Source: AP-15 sp036500965
GTDB lineage: Bacteria > Pseudomonadota > Alphaproteobacteria > ATCC43930 > CGMCC-115725
DNA: 64,000 nt
Direction: 5' to 3'
Assembly: GCA_036500965.1 (NCBI GenBank)
Contig: DASYBC010000074.1
Span: 49,953 to 113,952, forward strand
In this document: piece by piece, positions 52,725 to 62,201 of the stretch
Layout: every line of letters starts with the position of its first letter
Numbering within the stretch: the stretch's first letter is position 1
Program-made: the position numbers and the translations under genes
Notes under the pieces: model-generated
What the model was told of the DNA's origin: nothing
The model's database searches: none
The model's input: the letters and a program-made list of their open reading frames with translations, nothing else

Positions 52725-54143
52725 ATGCTCGCATCCGCGCTTCGCCGCGAACCCTTTGCCCAGTCATTGCTTGCCGGGCTGCGCCGGCTGCTCGGTGAGC
52801 GGGTGTCCACCTCGACAGCGATCTGCGCCCAGCATGGCAAGGACGAATCCTATCACCCGGCCCATGCGCCGGACGCGGTAACTTTCCCCCAAACCACTGA
52901 AGAGGTCGCGGCGATCGTCAAGCTCTGCGCCGCGCATCGAACCCCGGTCATTGCGTTTGGCACCGGCACCTCGCTCGAAGGCCAGGTCGCGGCGCTGGCC
53001 GGCGGCGTCTCGATCGACATGACCCAGCTGAACCGTGTCCTACACGTGAACGCCGAGGATCTCGACGCCACCGTCGAGGCGGGGGTGACCCGCATGCAGC
53101 TGAACGAGCACCTGCGCGATACCGGCCTGTTTTTTCCGATCGATCCGGGCGCCGATGCCTCGCTCGGCGGCATGGCGGCAACCCGCGCTTCCGGCACCAA
53201 TGCTGTGCGCTACGGCACGATGCGCGAGAATGTGCTGTCGCTGACCGTTGTGCTCGCTGATGGCCGGGTCATCCGCACCGCGCGGCGCGCGCGCAAATCG
53301 GCAGCTGGATACGATTTGACCCGGCTTTTTATCGGCTCGGAGGGCACTCTCGGCATTATCACTGAGCTAACGGTGCGGCTTTATGGCATCCCGGAAGCGA
53401 TTGCGGCCGCGGTCTGCGCCTTTCCGAGCCTGGAGGCCGCCGTCGACAGCGTAATCCTGACAATCCAGAGCGGGGTGCCGGTGGCCCGCATCGAGCTGCT
53501 CGACGAATCGCAAATGAACGCAATCAACCGGTACTCCAAGCTCGACCACAAGGTTGCTCCAACCCTGTTCTTCGAGTTCCACGGGACTCCGGCCGGGGTC
53601 GCCGAGCAGTCCGAGACCGTAAAAGCCATCGCCGCCGAGCATGGCGGTGGCGATTTTCGCTGGGCCACGACGCCGGAGGCGCGCTCGAAGCTATGGCAGG
53701 CGCGACACGACGCCTACTACGCGGCGCTGGCGCTGCGGCCAGGCTCCAAAGGCTGGGCAACCGATGTGTGCGTGCCAATCTCGCGGCTCGCCGAGTGCAT
53801 TCGCGAGACCAAGCGCGATTTGGCGCAATCGTCGATTCCCTCAGCATTGGTCGGGCATGTCGGTGACGGCAATTTTCATCTTGTCTTCATGATCGACCCC
53901 AATCGGCCGGAAGAAATCGCCGAGGCTAGCCGCTTGAATGACCGCATGGTTGCCCGCGCGCTGGCGATGGAGGGCACCTGCACCGGCGAGCACGGCGTCG
54001 GTTATGGCAAAATGGAGTTTCTGATAGCCGAGCACGGCGAGGCGGTCAGCGTCATGCGCGCGATCAAGCAGGCGCTCGATCCGGCCGGCATCATGAACCC
54101 GGGGAAAATCGTGCGCGCTGATCGCACGGGTGTTCCGGCGTAG
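52725..54143 (+). CDS. FAD-dependent D-2-hydroxyacid (D-lactate-type) dehydrogenase
   Basis: A 472-residue protein from ATG 52725 (MLASALRREPFAQSLLAGLR). It has the FAD-4 domain: TPVIAFGTGTSLEGQVAALA, then DASLGGMAATRASGTNAVRY. The C-terminal half has HVGDGNFHLVFMID and TGEHGVGYGKMEFL. It resembles D-lactate dehydrogenase (cytochrome) and GlcD-like enzymes. It is divergent from the ior gene. The exact substrate is not visible. Confidence 0.88.
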   Translation: MLASALRREPFAQSLLAGLRRLLGERVSTSTAICAQHGKDESYHPAHAPDAVTFPQTTEEVAAIVKLCAAHRTPVIAFGTGTSLEGQVAALAGGVSIDMTQLNRVLHVNAEDLDATVEAGVTRMQLNEHLRDTGLFFPIDPGADASLGGMAATRASGTNAVRYGTMRENVLSLTVVLADGRVIRTARRARKSAAGYDLTRLFIGSEGTLGIITELTVRLYGIPEAIAAAVCAFPSLEAAVDSVILTIQSGVPVARIELLDESQMNAINRYSKLDHKVAPTLFFEFHGTPAGVAEQSETVKAIAAEHGGGDFRWATTPEARSKLWQARHDAYYAALALRPGSKGWATDVCVPISRLAECIRETKRDLAQSSIPSALVGHVGDGNFHLVFMIDPNRPEEIAEASRLNDRMVARALAMEGTCTGEHGVGYGKMEFLIAEHGEAVSVMRAIKQALDPAGIMNPGKIVRADRTGVPA

Positions 54144-54397
54144 GGTTGTTGCGGTCCGCCGGAACCAATTAACAGCTTCACTGTTTATTCGCTTGAGAGT
54201 ATTATCGGTTCCAGAAAACGGGCTCGGGTTGCGGTATTTTCGTCAGGGCTTGGCAAGCGGCCCGGCCGAAATGTCGTGCTGGCCCACGTATTTCATCACT
54301 CTGTCTTTCTCTGACCTTGGATCGGCGTCACGCCCCGGTAGTGTGCGCCGATTGTCACCAGACCAAACCCAAGAGTCGCAGCCAAAGGTTTTTTCGA

Positions 54398-55435
54398 ATG
54401 GAGAAGTCGAGCAAAAGAGGGAAAATCCCCCAGCAGGATTGGCCGTCGATCATTACTCGATACGAAGCCGGGGAAACCTTGGCGAGTATCGCCCGTACCT
54501 ATGATTGCTCGCCACCTGCAATTAGCTACATCGTGAGCCGAACGCGGGCCCGTGGCGCCGCCAGCGAAGCGGTCGAGCAAAACGCGTCGGTGCCGGCGGA
54601 GCCGCAGCTGGTCAAGGGGCCAGGGCCGGAGGCATCGGTAAACGGCATGGCTGCCGGCGAAAGTCCGCATAGCCGACCGGCTGGGGGAGAACACCAGGTG
54701 CTGGGCACGCCGGTCAGGGAGCCACGTCTGATCGAGCAGTCGGCTGATTCGCCCCGCCCTCCGGAACGGCAGCTATTTCCGGATGAGGCGCAGGCGTCGG
54801 CTCAACTGCACGCCAGAGGGGTGTCACCCACGGAAGCCAGCTCAGCCTCGCGACACGGCCAAAACCAACCGAGTAGCGATGCGCCGGGAAATGGCGGCGC
54901 CAGCCACTCATTTGGCCTCTCCCCGCAGCCGCCGCAGAATGGCGAAGCTCGGCGCCGGCTGCACTTGCCGTCGCCGCAAGGGAATGGGGGCTCTCAGGGT
55001 GCCGATCCGGCGCACGGCTCACTGAGCGCCGCGACCCCCAGCCTCGGACCCCTTGGACCGGGCGCCCGGGCGCCGGAGCGCGGGTCAAGCTGGCAACAGG
55101 CGTCCGATCCGGGCCGGACCGGCTCCGAAGCCTCGCCACTGGCTAGCTCCAGAGCAAGCGGCCCTTCCGCGCCGCATCGTGAAAAGGAAGCGACCACCTT
55201 CATCGACCGCGCGCTGCGCGAGCGCGTGGAAGGGGACATCGCCGCCTTTCTCGCGGCCTTCGACGCTGCGCTCGCCGACGACACTCCCGAAAGTCGGACC
55301 GGGCTTCGCGAGGCGACCGACCGGCTGTTGCGCGCCGGCGCCCGCACGCGGATCGAGTTGGAACGGCTCGAAGCGCGCGCCCCGTTGCCGTTGCGCGACA
55401 AGAGCAGCCAAGCGCCACCGCTCTTCAGGCGTTGA
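54398..55435 (+). CDS. HTH protein with long disordered linker
   Basis: A 345-residue protein. Residues 1-55 hold an HTH (MEKSSKRGKIPQQDWPSIIT, then YEAGETLASIARTYDCSPPA), similar to resolvase-type or GcrA-like HTH start regions. Residues 60-265 are Pro/Ser/Gly-rich and probably disordered. The C-terminus (DRALRERVEGDIAAFLAAFD, then ESRTGLREATDRLLRAGART) is helical. It is probably a DNA-binding regulator conserved in related bacteria. The target is unknown. A start at 54317 adds a Cys-containing piece that is less convincing. Confidence 0.72.
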   Translation: MEKSSKRGKIPQQDWPSIITRYEAGETLASIARTYDCSPPAISYIVSRTRARGAASEAVEQNASVPAEPQLVKGPGPEASVNGMAAGESPHSRPAGGEHQVLGTPVREPRLIEQSADSPRPPERQLFPDEAQASAQLHARGVSPTEASSASRHGQNQPSSDAPGNGGASHSFGLSPQPPQNGEARRRLHLPSPQGNGGSQGADPAHGSLSAATPSLGPLGPGARAPERGSSWQQASDPGRTGSEASPLASSRASGPSAPHREKEATTFIDRALRERVEGDIAAFLAAFDAALADDTPESRTGLREATDRLLRAGARTRIELERLEARAPLPLRDKSSQAPPLFRR

Positions 55436-55540
55436 TCTCAGGTCCGGCGAGATCGCCAGCGCGCGTCCCGGGGAGCCGTGGTTCCGCGAGGGCCCACCGG
55501 GTGGCGCAGCCCGCGTCGGGGGAGCGCAGCCCGCGCCGTT

Positions 55541-57115
55541 TTACCCCTGGCTGGCCCCAAGGGTCATGCCGACATACTGGGTGACGCCATGTCGGTCGAG
55601 CAGCAGCAGCGCGGTCTTTTTCGGCGATTGAGCGGCTTGCCTTAGCTTCGCGGCCGCCTCTTGTGGGGTGTGCACCGGCTGTTGATTGATCGCGAGCACA
55701 ACGTCGCCCTCGCTCAAACCCACGTCTTCGGCAGCGCTGCCGCTGTCGATCTTGGTGACAACGACGCCCTCGACACCCTTTGCGACGTGGAGCTCGCTCC
55801 GCAGCTCATGGGTCAGCGGCGCAAAGTGCATCCCGGCTGCCGTCGCCTGCGCCGGCTGTTCTTGCGGAGGCCCGTTATCCGCCGAGGCGACCCGATTGTT
55901 GTCGGGCAAGGTGCCGAGCGTCGCCCGAAGCTCGGTGGTTTTGCCATCGCGCCAGACCGTCATCGTCGCAGCGCTGTCGGGGGCCGCCGCGGCGACCAGG
56001 CGCGGCAGGTCATGCAGCTCGTTCACGTTGGCGCCGTCGAAGGTCAAGATGACGTCGCCCTGCTTGAGGCCGGCCTTGGCGCCGGGACTGTTCGGGCTGA
56101 CGACCGCGACAAGCGCTCCGTGCTCGCCATGCAGCCCAAGGCTCGCCGCGATCGCCGGCGTTACCTTCTGGATCTGCACGCCGAGCCAGCCGCGGCTGAT
56201 CTTGCCGTGCTCCTCCAGCTGCGCGACGATGGTCTTGGCGACATTCGACGGGATCGCAAAGCCGATACCGACGCTGCCGCCGTTGGGCGAGTATATTGCG
56301 GTGTTGATGCCGATGACCTGGCCCTCGAGATTAAAGGTCGGGCCGCCCGAATTGCCGCGATTGATCGGCGCGTCGATCTGCAGGAAATCGTCGTACGGCC
56401 CTTCATTGATGTCCCGCCCACGCGCCGAGATGATCCCGGTGGTCACCGTCCCGCCCAACCCAAACGGGTTGCCGACGGCCATCACCCAATCGCCGACCTG
56501 AGCAGCGCTGCTGTCGCCGAAAACAACGTAGGGCAGCGGCTTGTCGGCCTTTATCTTCAAGACCGCAAGATCGGTCTTCGGATCCCGACCGACGATCTTG
56601 GCAACATATTTCGTTTTATCCTGAAGAATGACCTGAACCTTCGCGGCGTCCCCGACGACGTGGTTGTTGGTCACGACATAGCCGGAGGGGTCGATGATAA
56701 AACCCGAGCCGAGCGCGATCCGCTGGGCCGGGCCGTTCGGCATCTGCGGGAAAAAATGGTGCTCGCCTGGGTTCTGCTGATCGAAGAACCGGCGCAGCAT
56801 CTCGTCGAACGGGGAATTGGGAAAATCTGGAGACGGCTGATCCTGCTCCTCCGACATCTGATCGGCGCCGGTCTTTTGCGTCACCGAGATATTGACCACC
56901 GCCGGCAACACCCGTTTCACCAGCGGCGCAAAGCTCTGCTGCTGGATCAAGGCGACCGGGGAGGTCATGGTCGGTGACGGCGGCGCCTGCGTCGGACTCT
57001 CGGCCCAGCCCATCGGCGACAGCGCGAGGGTTGCGCCAAGACCAACAGCAACGGCTGCAGCGCGGCTCCGCGTCAACCCTGGAAAGCGTATCTTGTCAGC
57101 GGAAGAATTTGCCAT
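55541..57115 (-). CDS. DegP/Do-like periplasmic serine protease (second copy)
   Basis: A 524-residue protein from ATG 57115. The N-terminus (MANSSADKIRFPGLTRSRAA) leads to a signal peptide cut near MGWAES. The triad is His in TNNHVVGD, Asp in DPKTDLAVLKI, and Ser in RGNSGGPT. Two PDZ domains follow. A Glu/Gln acidic linker (EEQDQPSPDFPNSP) sits before the protease. It overlaps in role with the protease at 47484 but is only moderately similar in the linker and the second PDZ domain. Confidence 0.94.
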   Translation of the reverse strand: MANSSADKIRFPGLTRSRAAAVAVGLGATLALSPMGWAESPTQAPPSPTMTSPVALIQQQSFAPLVKRVLPAVVNISVTQKTGADQMSEEQDQPSPDFPNSPFDEMLRRFFDQQNPGEHHFFPQMPNGPAQRIALGSGFIIDPSGYVVTNNHVVGDAAKVQVILQDKTKYVAKIVGRDPKTDLAVLKIKADKPLPYVVFGDSSAAQVGDWVMAVGNPFGLGGTVTTGIISARGRDINEGPYDDFLQIDAPINRGNSGGPTFNLEGQVIGINTAIYSPNGGSVGIGFAIPSNVAKTIVAQLEEHGKISRGWLGVQIQKVTPAIAASLGLHGEHGALVAVVSPNSPGAKAGLKQGDVILTFDGANVNELHDLPRLVAAAAPDSAATMTVWRDGKTTELRATLGTLPDNNRVASADNGPPQEQPAQATAAGMHFAPLTHELRSELHVAKGVEGVVVTKIDSGSAAEDVGLSEGDVVLAINQQPVHTPQEAAAKLRQAAQSPKKTALLLLDRHGVTQYVGMTLGASQG

Positions 57116-57297
57116 TCGATCCTCGTATCGACCGGTTTGTGCTCGCGCCAGAGCGCTGAAGGCGGGATGAGCGAGAGCGCGATCAGCCAGAGAATTGGGG
57201 CGAGCATGTGACAGCAGGCTTTCGCGGGAATTAATTCGCTGTAACCTCGCCACAGCAAGCCGAGGGTAGGAGCGACAGATGAGCCGGTATCGCGATA

Positions 57298-57748
57298 TCA
57301 CGACCGCCGTCCTTCGACGAATAGCGGGGTCTCCGGGCGCTCGCGCCTAGGGTTTTCCGCTCGCTCGGCTTCACCTTTTGCAAAGGCTGCCTCCCAGTTC
57401 CGCCCGTCAAAAAATCGGCGAGGACGCATCTCGACAGGATCGTAATCGTCGAGGCAGCGCGCGTTGACGCTGTAATTCTGCGAATCGGGAGCGCGGAACA
57501 CAGAATGGGCGGATCCCGCAATGGCGGCAGAAGGTATGCTTTGCCACCCCGGTATTGACCTGATAAGTGATCAAGTCGTCCGAGCCGCTCAGGATCTCGA
57601 ATTGTTCCGGTGTCACACTGGTATGGAGGATACCTTTCTTGGTGCAAACTGAGCAACTGCACTCACCAACCGTCGATTTCTCGAGATCTACTCGAATGCG
57701 GAAGCGAACGCGGCCGCAATGGCATCCGCCTTCATAAGTTTTGAGCAT
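57298..57748 (-). pseudogene. GFA/CENP-V-family protein, frameshifted
   Basis: The first frame (MLKTYEGGCHCGRVRFRIRV, then CSCSVCTKKGILHTSVTPEQ and HTFCRHCGIRPFCVPRS) has the zinc-binding GCHCG, CSCSVC and CRHCG of glutathione-dependent formaldehyde-activating (GFA) proteins. After VPRS the frame should change to the +1 frame: DSQNYSVNARCLDDYDPVEM, then a C-terminal PRRFFDGRNWEAAFA. One extra C is present in the CCC run at 57489-57487. The intact product would be about 149 residues, normal for the family. Confidence 0.82.
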
Positions 57749-57793
57749 CTCTTATCTCCTCGAAAGAGATGGCGTGAGGCCCCCACGCACTAC

Positions 57794-59662
57794 TCACCCG
57801 GCTTGCGGAAGCCCGCGCTCCAACAGCTCGGCCAAGCGGCGGGCGAAGGCGGGCGGGTCGGGCAGCTGCTCGCCCTCGATGATGCGAGCCTGGTCGAGCA
57901 GCAGCCAGGCGAACTCTCCAAGCTGGTCCGAGGCCCCGGTCTCGCCGACCGTGGCGGCGAGGCGCTCGATCAATTTGTGGCTCGGGTTAAGCTCGAGGAT
58001 GCGCTTGGCCGCGCGGTCGAGCTGGCGATGCTGCTTCAAGAGCCGCTCGAGATGCATGTCCACGTCGCCCTCATCGGCGACGAGGCAGACGGCGCTGTCG
58101 GTCAGCCGCGCCGAGCTGCGCACGTCCTTGACCGCGTCGCCGAGCGCCAGCTTGAAGATCGCGATCAGGCTGGCGAGCTTGGCCGGCGGCGCCGACTTCT
58201 CCGGCGGCTTCTCCTCGGGCGTCGCGATCTTGTCGAGGTCGATGCCGCTACGGGTCGCAGATTTGAATGGCTTTTCCTTGTAAGCGCCGATCGCCGGCAG
58301 CCAGAACTCATCGATCGGGTCGGTCAGCAGCAATACCTCGACCCCGCGGGCGCGAAAACCCTCGAGCTGCGGGCTGCGCTTGACGACGTCGAGATTGTCG
58401 CCGGTGATCGTGTAAATCGCCTCCTGTCCCGGCCGCATCTTCTCGACATAGCCGTCGAGCGAAACCAGCCCGTCGCGCGCGGTCGAGCGGAAGCGGGCGA
58501 GCCCCAGCAGCGCCTCGCGCTGGTCACGGTCCTCGTACAGGCCTTCCTTCAGCACCGCGCCGAAATTGTCCCAAAACTTTGCATATTCCTCGGCCGCCTC
58601 GGTCGCCTTCTTGCCGAGCTCGGCCAGGACGCGGCGGGTCAGCTGCTGGCGGATTCGCGCCACCATGGGGTTCGATTGGAGCATTTCCCGGCTGATGTTA
58701 AGCGGCAAATCCTCGCTATCGACGACGCCGCGCAAAAACCGTAGATAGGCCGGCAGCAGTTCGGTTCCCTCGTCGGTAATGAAGACCCGCCGCACATAAA
58801 GCTTGACCCGGCTCTTGCGCTCGGGGTCGAACAGGTCGAACGGCTTGCTCGACGGCACAAACAGCAGGCTCGTATATTCGAGAACGCCTTCGGCCCGGTT
58901 GTGCAGGGTCAACCACGGATCGTCAAAGCTGTGGCCGACATGGTGATAGAACTCTTTGTACTGACCGTCGGTGATCTCGGATTTTGGCCGGGTCCACAGC
59001 GCCGAGGCGGTGTTGATCGTCTCCTCTTTGCCGCCGTCTTTAAGCATGATCGGCAGGCCGATATGGTCGGAATAGGTGCGCACGATTTGGCGCAGCCTGG
59101 CCGGGTCGAGATAGTCGTCCTCGCCCTCGCGCAGGTGGACGACGATCGCGGCGCCGCGCGCCGCCTCGGGGAACGGCTCAACGGTAAATTCGCCCTTGCC
59201 GTCGGACACCCAGCGCCAGCCCTCGGCTTCGCCGGCCTTGCGGGCCAGGACCTCGACCCTGTCGGCGACCATAAAAGCCGAGTAGAAGCCGACGCCGAAC
59301 TGGCCGATCAGGCTCATGTCCTTGCGTGAATCTCCCGACAGCTGGCTAAGAAAGGCGGCCGTGCCGGAGCGCGCGATGGTGCCGAGATTGTCGATCAGCT
59401 CAGCCCGGTTCATGCCGATGCCGTTGTCCGCGATCGTCAGGCTGCGGGCACCCTTGTCTGGGGTCAGCACGACGCGATAGGCAGCATCCCCTTCGGCCAG
59501 CGCCGGCTCGGTCAGCGCCGCGTAGCGCAGCCGATCGCAGGCATCGGAGGCATTGGAGATCAGCTCGCGCAGAAAAATTTCTTTTTCGCTGTAGAGCGAG
59601 TGCGCGACGATATCGAGAAGGCGGCTGACTTCCGCCTGGAAGCTTCTGGTTTCCTGGGTCAT
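57794..59662 (-). CDS. htpG: Molecular chaperone HtpG (Hsp90)
   Basis: A 622-residue Hsp90. ATG 59662 (MTQETRSFQAEVSRLLDIVA) is the usual start. The ATP lid carries LISNASDACDRLR, LTIADNGIGMNRAELIDNLG and GQFGVGFYSAFMVAD. The middle domain is NHRAEGVLEYTSLLFVPSSK-like and the C-terminal dimer domain is complete. It matures client proteins under stress. It is divergent from the cspA cassette. Confidence 0.96.
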   Translation of the reverse strand: MTQETRSFQAEVSRLLDIVAHSLYSEKEIFLRELISNASDACDRLRYAALTEPALAEGDAAYRVVLTPDKGARSLTIADNGIGMNRAELIDNLGTIARSGTAAFLSQLSGDSRKDMSLIGQFGVGFYSAFMVADRVEVLARKAGEAEGWRWVSDGKGEFTVEPFPEAARGAAIVVHLREGEDDYLDPARLRQIVRTYSDHIGLPIMLKDGGKEETINTASALWTRPKSEITDGQYKEFYHHVGHSFDDPWLTLHNRAEGVLEYTSLLFVPSSKPFDLFDPERKSRVKLYVRRVFITDEGTELLPAYLRFLRGVVDSEDLPLNISREMLQSNPMVARIRQQLTRRVLAELGKKATEAAEEYAKFWDNFGAVLKEGLYEDRDQREALLGLARFRSTARDGLVSLDGYVEKMRPGQEAIYTITGDNLDVVKRSPQLEGFRARGVEVLLLTDPIDEFWLPAIGAYKEKPFKSATRSGIDLDKIATPEEKPPEKSAPPAKLASLIAIFKLALGDAVKDVRSSARLTDSAVCLVADEGDVDMHLERLLKQHRQLDRAAKRILELNPSHKLIERLAATVGETGASDQLGEFAWLLLDQARIIEGEQLPDPPAFARRLAELLERGLPQAG

Positions 59663-60031
59663 TTTCTGCCGTCGCGGTTGGCGTCGATGCGCCGAGGATA
59701 TGTGACGAAGGCGCCGGTCGCGCAAGATCCGCAACCGGCCGGCGGAGGGCTGCGCCCAGTGCCTCCGCGTCGCAGGCTCATAGCTCCGCAAGGCGCAGCC
59801 TGTCATGCAAAAGTCGTGGTCGGCGATTTCGGGCTGTTGTCGTCTCGATCCGTAAAGACTCCTTGCGCGATACAGGCGACCGGCCTACCTAAATCATGTC
59901 GTCCCGTTTGGGTTCGGCTTCTCGGCCTAGCGTTCGTGTGCGATCGTCCGACCGTGTCTCCCGAGCCAATCGATGTCCGATGCGTTGCGCAATCGCGCAG
60001 CGGCCTATCTTGCTACTTGGAGTTACTGCTG
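59663..60031. other. Divergent region between htpG and cspA (369 bases)
   Basis: No gene is supported. On the htpG side there is a possible heat-shock promoter (separate entry). On the cspA side a TTGCGC (59864-59869), a 17-base spacer and TACCTA give a weak promoter candidate, leaving a leader of about 130 bases. Long leaders are usual for cold-shock mRNAs. An SD (GGAG) stands nine bases before the cspA ATG. Confidence 0.5.
59698..59726 (-). promoter_or_regulatory. Possible heat-shock promoter of htpG
   Basis: On the minus strand CTTG (59726-59723), 18 bases, then CACATAT (59704-59698), which resembles the alphaproteobacterial RpoH pattern. A transcript would start about 25-30 bases before the ATG. 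Confidence 0.4.
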
Positions 60032-60238
60032 ATGGCGACCGGTACGGTCAAATGGTTCAATGCGCAGAAGGGCTACGGATTTATCCAGCCCGAAAACGGC
60101 GGCGCTGATGTCTTCGTCCACATCTCCGCCGTCGAGCGCGCAGGGATCGACAATCTTCGCGAAGGACAAAAGCTCAGCTTCGAGCTCGAGCAGGGGCAGC
60201 GCGGCCGGGTCTCCGCGGTCAATCTGCGCCCGGTTTGA
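60032..60238 (+). CDS. cspA: Cold-shock protein CspA
   Basis: A 68-residue CSD protein with RNP1 (KGYGFIQP) and RNP2 (DVFVHIS). It starts MATGTVKWFNAQKGYGFIQP. It binds single-stranded RNA and DNA and melts RNA structure in the cold. A start upstream (59600) would add non-coding sequence. Confidence 0.96.
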   Translation: MATGTVKWFNAQKGYGFIQPENGGADVFVHISAVERAGIDNLREGQKLSFELEQGQRGRVSAVNLRPV

Positions 60239-60258
60239 GGGAGGATCAAAATTTGGTG

Positions 60259-60287
60259 CGGGGGCGCTGCGGTGCCCCCGTCGTTTT
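60259..60287 (+). terminator. Terminator or attenuator hairpin between cspA and infA
   Basis: A 7-bp stem CGGGGGC/GCCCCCG with an 8-base loop is followed by TCGTTTT. It would end most cspA transcripts and allow some read-through to infA. Confidence 0.75.
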
Positions 60288-60302
60288 ACCGAGGAGAAAC
60301 GC

Positions 60303-60572
60303 TTGGCAAAAGAAGACCTGATTGAATTTGAGGGTATGGTGCTTGAACTGTTGCCCGATGCGCGGTTCCGCGTAAAGCTCGACAACGGGCACGAAACCCT
60401 CGCCTACTCCTCCGGGCGGATGAAAAAGAACCGCATCAGAATCCTCGCCGGCGATCGGGTCACGGTCGAAATGACGCCGTATGATCTCTCCAAAGGCCGG
60501 ATCAATTTCCGCCACAAGGACGAGCGGGCAGCGCCGCCGATGACGCCACGCCCGCAATTTCGCCGGCGCTGA
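60303..60572 (+). CDS. infA: Translation initiation factor IF-1 (second-type copy)
   Basis: An 89-residue protein from TTG 60303 with GAGGAG seven bases upstream. The S1/OB fold is complete: (M)AKEDLIEFEGMVLELLPDA, then FRVKLDNGHETLAYSSGRMK and GDRVTVEMTPYDLSKGRINF. It has a C-terminal basic tail (PPMTPRPQFRRR) beyond the normal length of about 72. The tail and the cold-shock context suggest a paralogue of the housekeeping factor, which is not in this window. Confidence 0.9.
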   Translation: MAKEDLIEFEGMVLELLPDARFRVKLDNGHETLAYSSGRMKKNRIRILAGDRVTVEMTPYDLSKGRINFRHKDERAAPPMTPRPQFRRR

Positions 60573-60700
60573 GCGGGGTGCTGCCTTGTGCCGCCGACAT
60601 GGCTTGCCCACAGAAAAGGTTTGACATGCTGTCCGACAAACCCGATCTGAGGTTCAGAGCGTAACGCAACTAATTATGACAAAAAGGCTACAACTTCTCA

Positions 60701-62176
60701 ATGGGTTTTTCCGAACTTGATCTGTCGCCTGAGATCCTTCAGGCAATTTCCGACGCTGGCTACACGATCCCCACTCCGATCCAGGAACAGGCGATCCCGC
60801 ATGTCAAACGGGAGCGCGATGTTTTGGGATGTGCGCAAACGGGTACCGGCAAGACCGCCAGCTTTGTCTTGCCGATGATCGACATGCTCGCGGCCGGCCG
60901 ATCGCGGGCACGGATGCCGCGCTCGCTGATCCTCGAGCCGACCCGCGAGCTGGCGACCCAGGTCGCCGCCTCGTTCGAGCTCTATGGCAAATATCATCGC
61001 TTGACGATGGCGCTGTTGATCGGCGGCGAGAGTTTTGTCGATCAGGAGCGTAAGCTCGATCGCGGCGTCGATGTACTGATCGCCACCCCGGGCCGCCTGC
61101 TCGATCTCTACGGGCGCGGCAAAATACTGTTGTCCGACGCGCGCATCCTGGTGATCGACGAGGCCGATCGGATGCTCGATATGGGCTTTATCCCCGATGT
61201 CGAGCGCATTGTCGGCCTTTTGCCAAAGGCGCGGCAGACCCTGTTTTTTTCGGCGACGATGCCGGCCGAGATCCGCAAGCTCGCCGACGCCTTTCTCGCC
61301 AACCCGGTCGAAATCTCGGTAGCCCCGCCAGCCTCTCCAGCCGCGCTCGTGGTCCAGTCGCTCGCCGTCATCGAGCCGCAGGACAAGCGAGAGGCATTGC
61401 GTCGGCTGATTGCCGCCGAGGATGTCAAGAACGCGCTGATCTTCTGCAACCGCAAGCGCGATGTCGATATCCTGTTCAAATCGCTCACCCGGCACGGGTT
61501 CGACGCCGCGGCGCTGCACGGCGACATGCCGCAGCCAAAGCGCACCGAGACCCTGGAGCGCTTCAAGAACGGCGAGATCCGGCTGCTGGTCGCCAGCGAC
61601 GTCGCCGCCCGCGGGCTCGACATCAAGGGCATGAGCCACGTCTTTTGCTTCGACGTGCCGGTTCATGCCGAGGACTACGTGCACCGCATCGGCCGCACTG
61701 GCCGCGCCGGCTTGTCGGGGCGCTCGTTTATGCTGGCCGCACCCGAGGACGGGAAAGCGGTGGCCGACATCGTCAGGCTGATCGGCAGCGAGGTTCCGCA
61801 GGTGGCGATCGAGGGGATCGATACCGCCAAGCTCGATTATAGCGCGCGCCGCGGGCGCGGACCGCGCCGCGCTTTGGGCACCGCTGCCGCGCGGACGACG
61901 CGGCCCGACCGTGCGCGCGGCGCCGCCGGCCGCCCGGCGTCGGCAGCGGAGGGTCCGGCCCGCCGCAAGCCGCGTCCGGTGGCGGCTGCGCCGGCGCGCC
62001 CCGATCTGCCGGCAAAACCCGCAAACGACACACACGTGACGCTCTTCCCGCGCGCCGCGGCACCGCGCCGGCCGCGCCAACCGGAGCACCAGCCGGACGA
62101 CCGCAAGATCGTCGGCTTTGGCGACGATCTGCCGGCTTTTCTCGCCCGCCCGCCGCGGGTCGTCGCCGGGCCGTGA
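60701..62176 (+). CDS. DEAD-box RNA helicase (RhlE/DeaD-like)
   Basis: A 491-residue helicase. Motifs are present in order: the Q motif (GYTIPTPIQEQAIP), I (AQTGTGKT), Ia (PTRELA), II (VIDEADRMLDMGF), III (SAT), V (VASDVAARGLDI) and VI (HRIGRTGRAG). A basic, Arg/Pro-rich tail of about 110 residues follows and probably binds RNA. With cspA and infA it forms a cold-shock translation cassette. Confidence 0.95.
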   Translation: MGFSELDLSPEILQAISDAGYTIPTPIQEQAIPHVKRERDVLGCAQTGTGKTASFVLPMIDMLAAGRSRARMPRSLILEPTRELATQVAASFELYGKYHRLTMALLIGGESFVDQERKLDRGVDVLIATPGRLLDLYGRGKILLSDARILVIDEADRMLDMGFIPDVERIVGLLPKARQTLFFSATMPAEIRKLADAFLANPVEISVAPPASPAALVVQSLAVIEPQDKREALRRLIAAEDVKNALIFCNRKRDVDILFKSLTRHGFDAAALHGDMPQPKRTETLERFKNGEIRLLVASDVAARGLDIKGMSHVFCFDVPVHAEDYVHRIGRTGRAGLSGRSFMLAAPEDGKAVADIVRLIGSEVPQVAIEGIDTAKLDYSARRGRGPRRALGTAAARTTRPDRARGAAGRPASAAEGPARRKPRPVAAAPARPDLPAKPANDTHVTLFPRAAAPRRPRQPEHQPDDRKIVGFGDDLPAFLARPPRVVAGP

Positions 62177-62201
62177 GCCGTCGCTAGCGCCGCCACTCGC
62201 G

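Noticed and set aside
55661..56977. A 438-residue plus-strand ORF opposite the second DegP-like gene
   Set aside because: It is a shadow frame; the minus strand has a full protease triad and PDZ domains.
60641..60700. TTGACA near 60622 as a promoter of the helicase
   Set aside because: No -10 at suitable spacing is present, so I did not list it.
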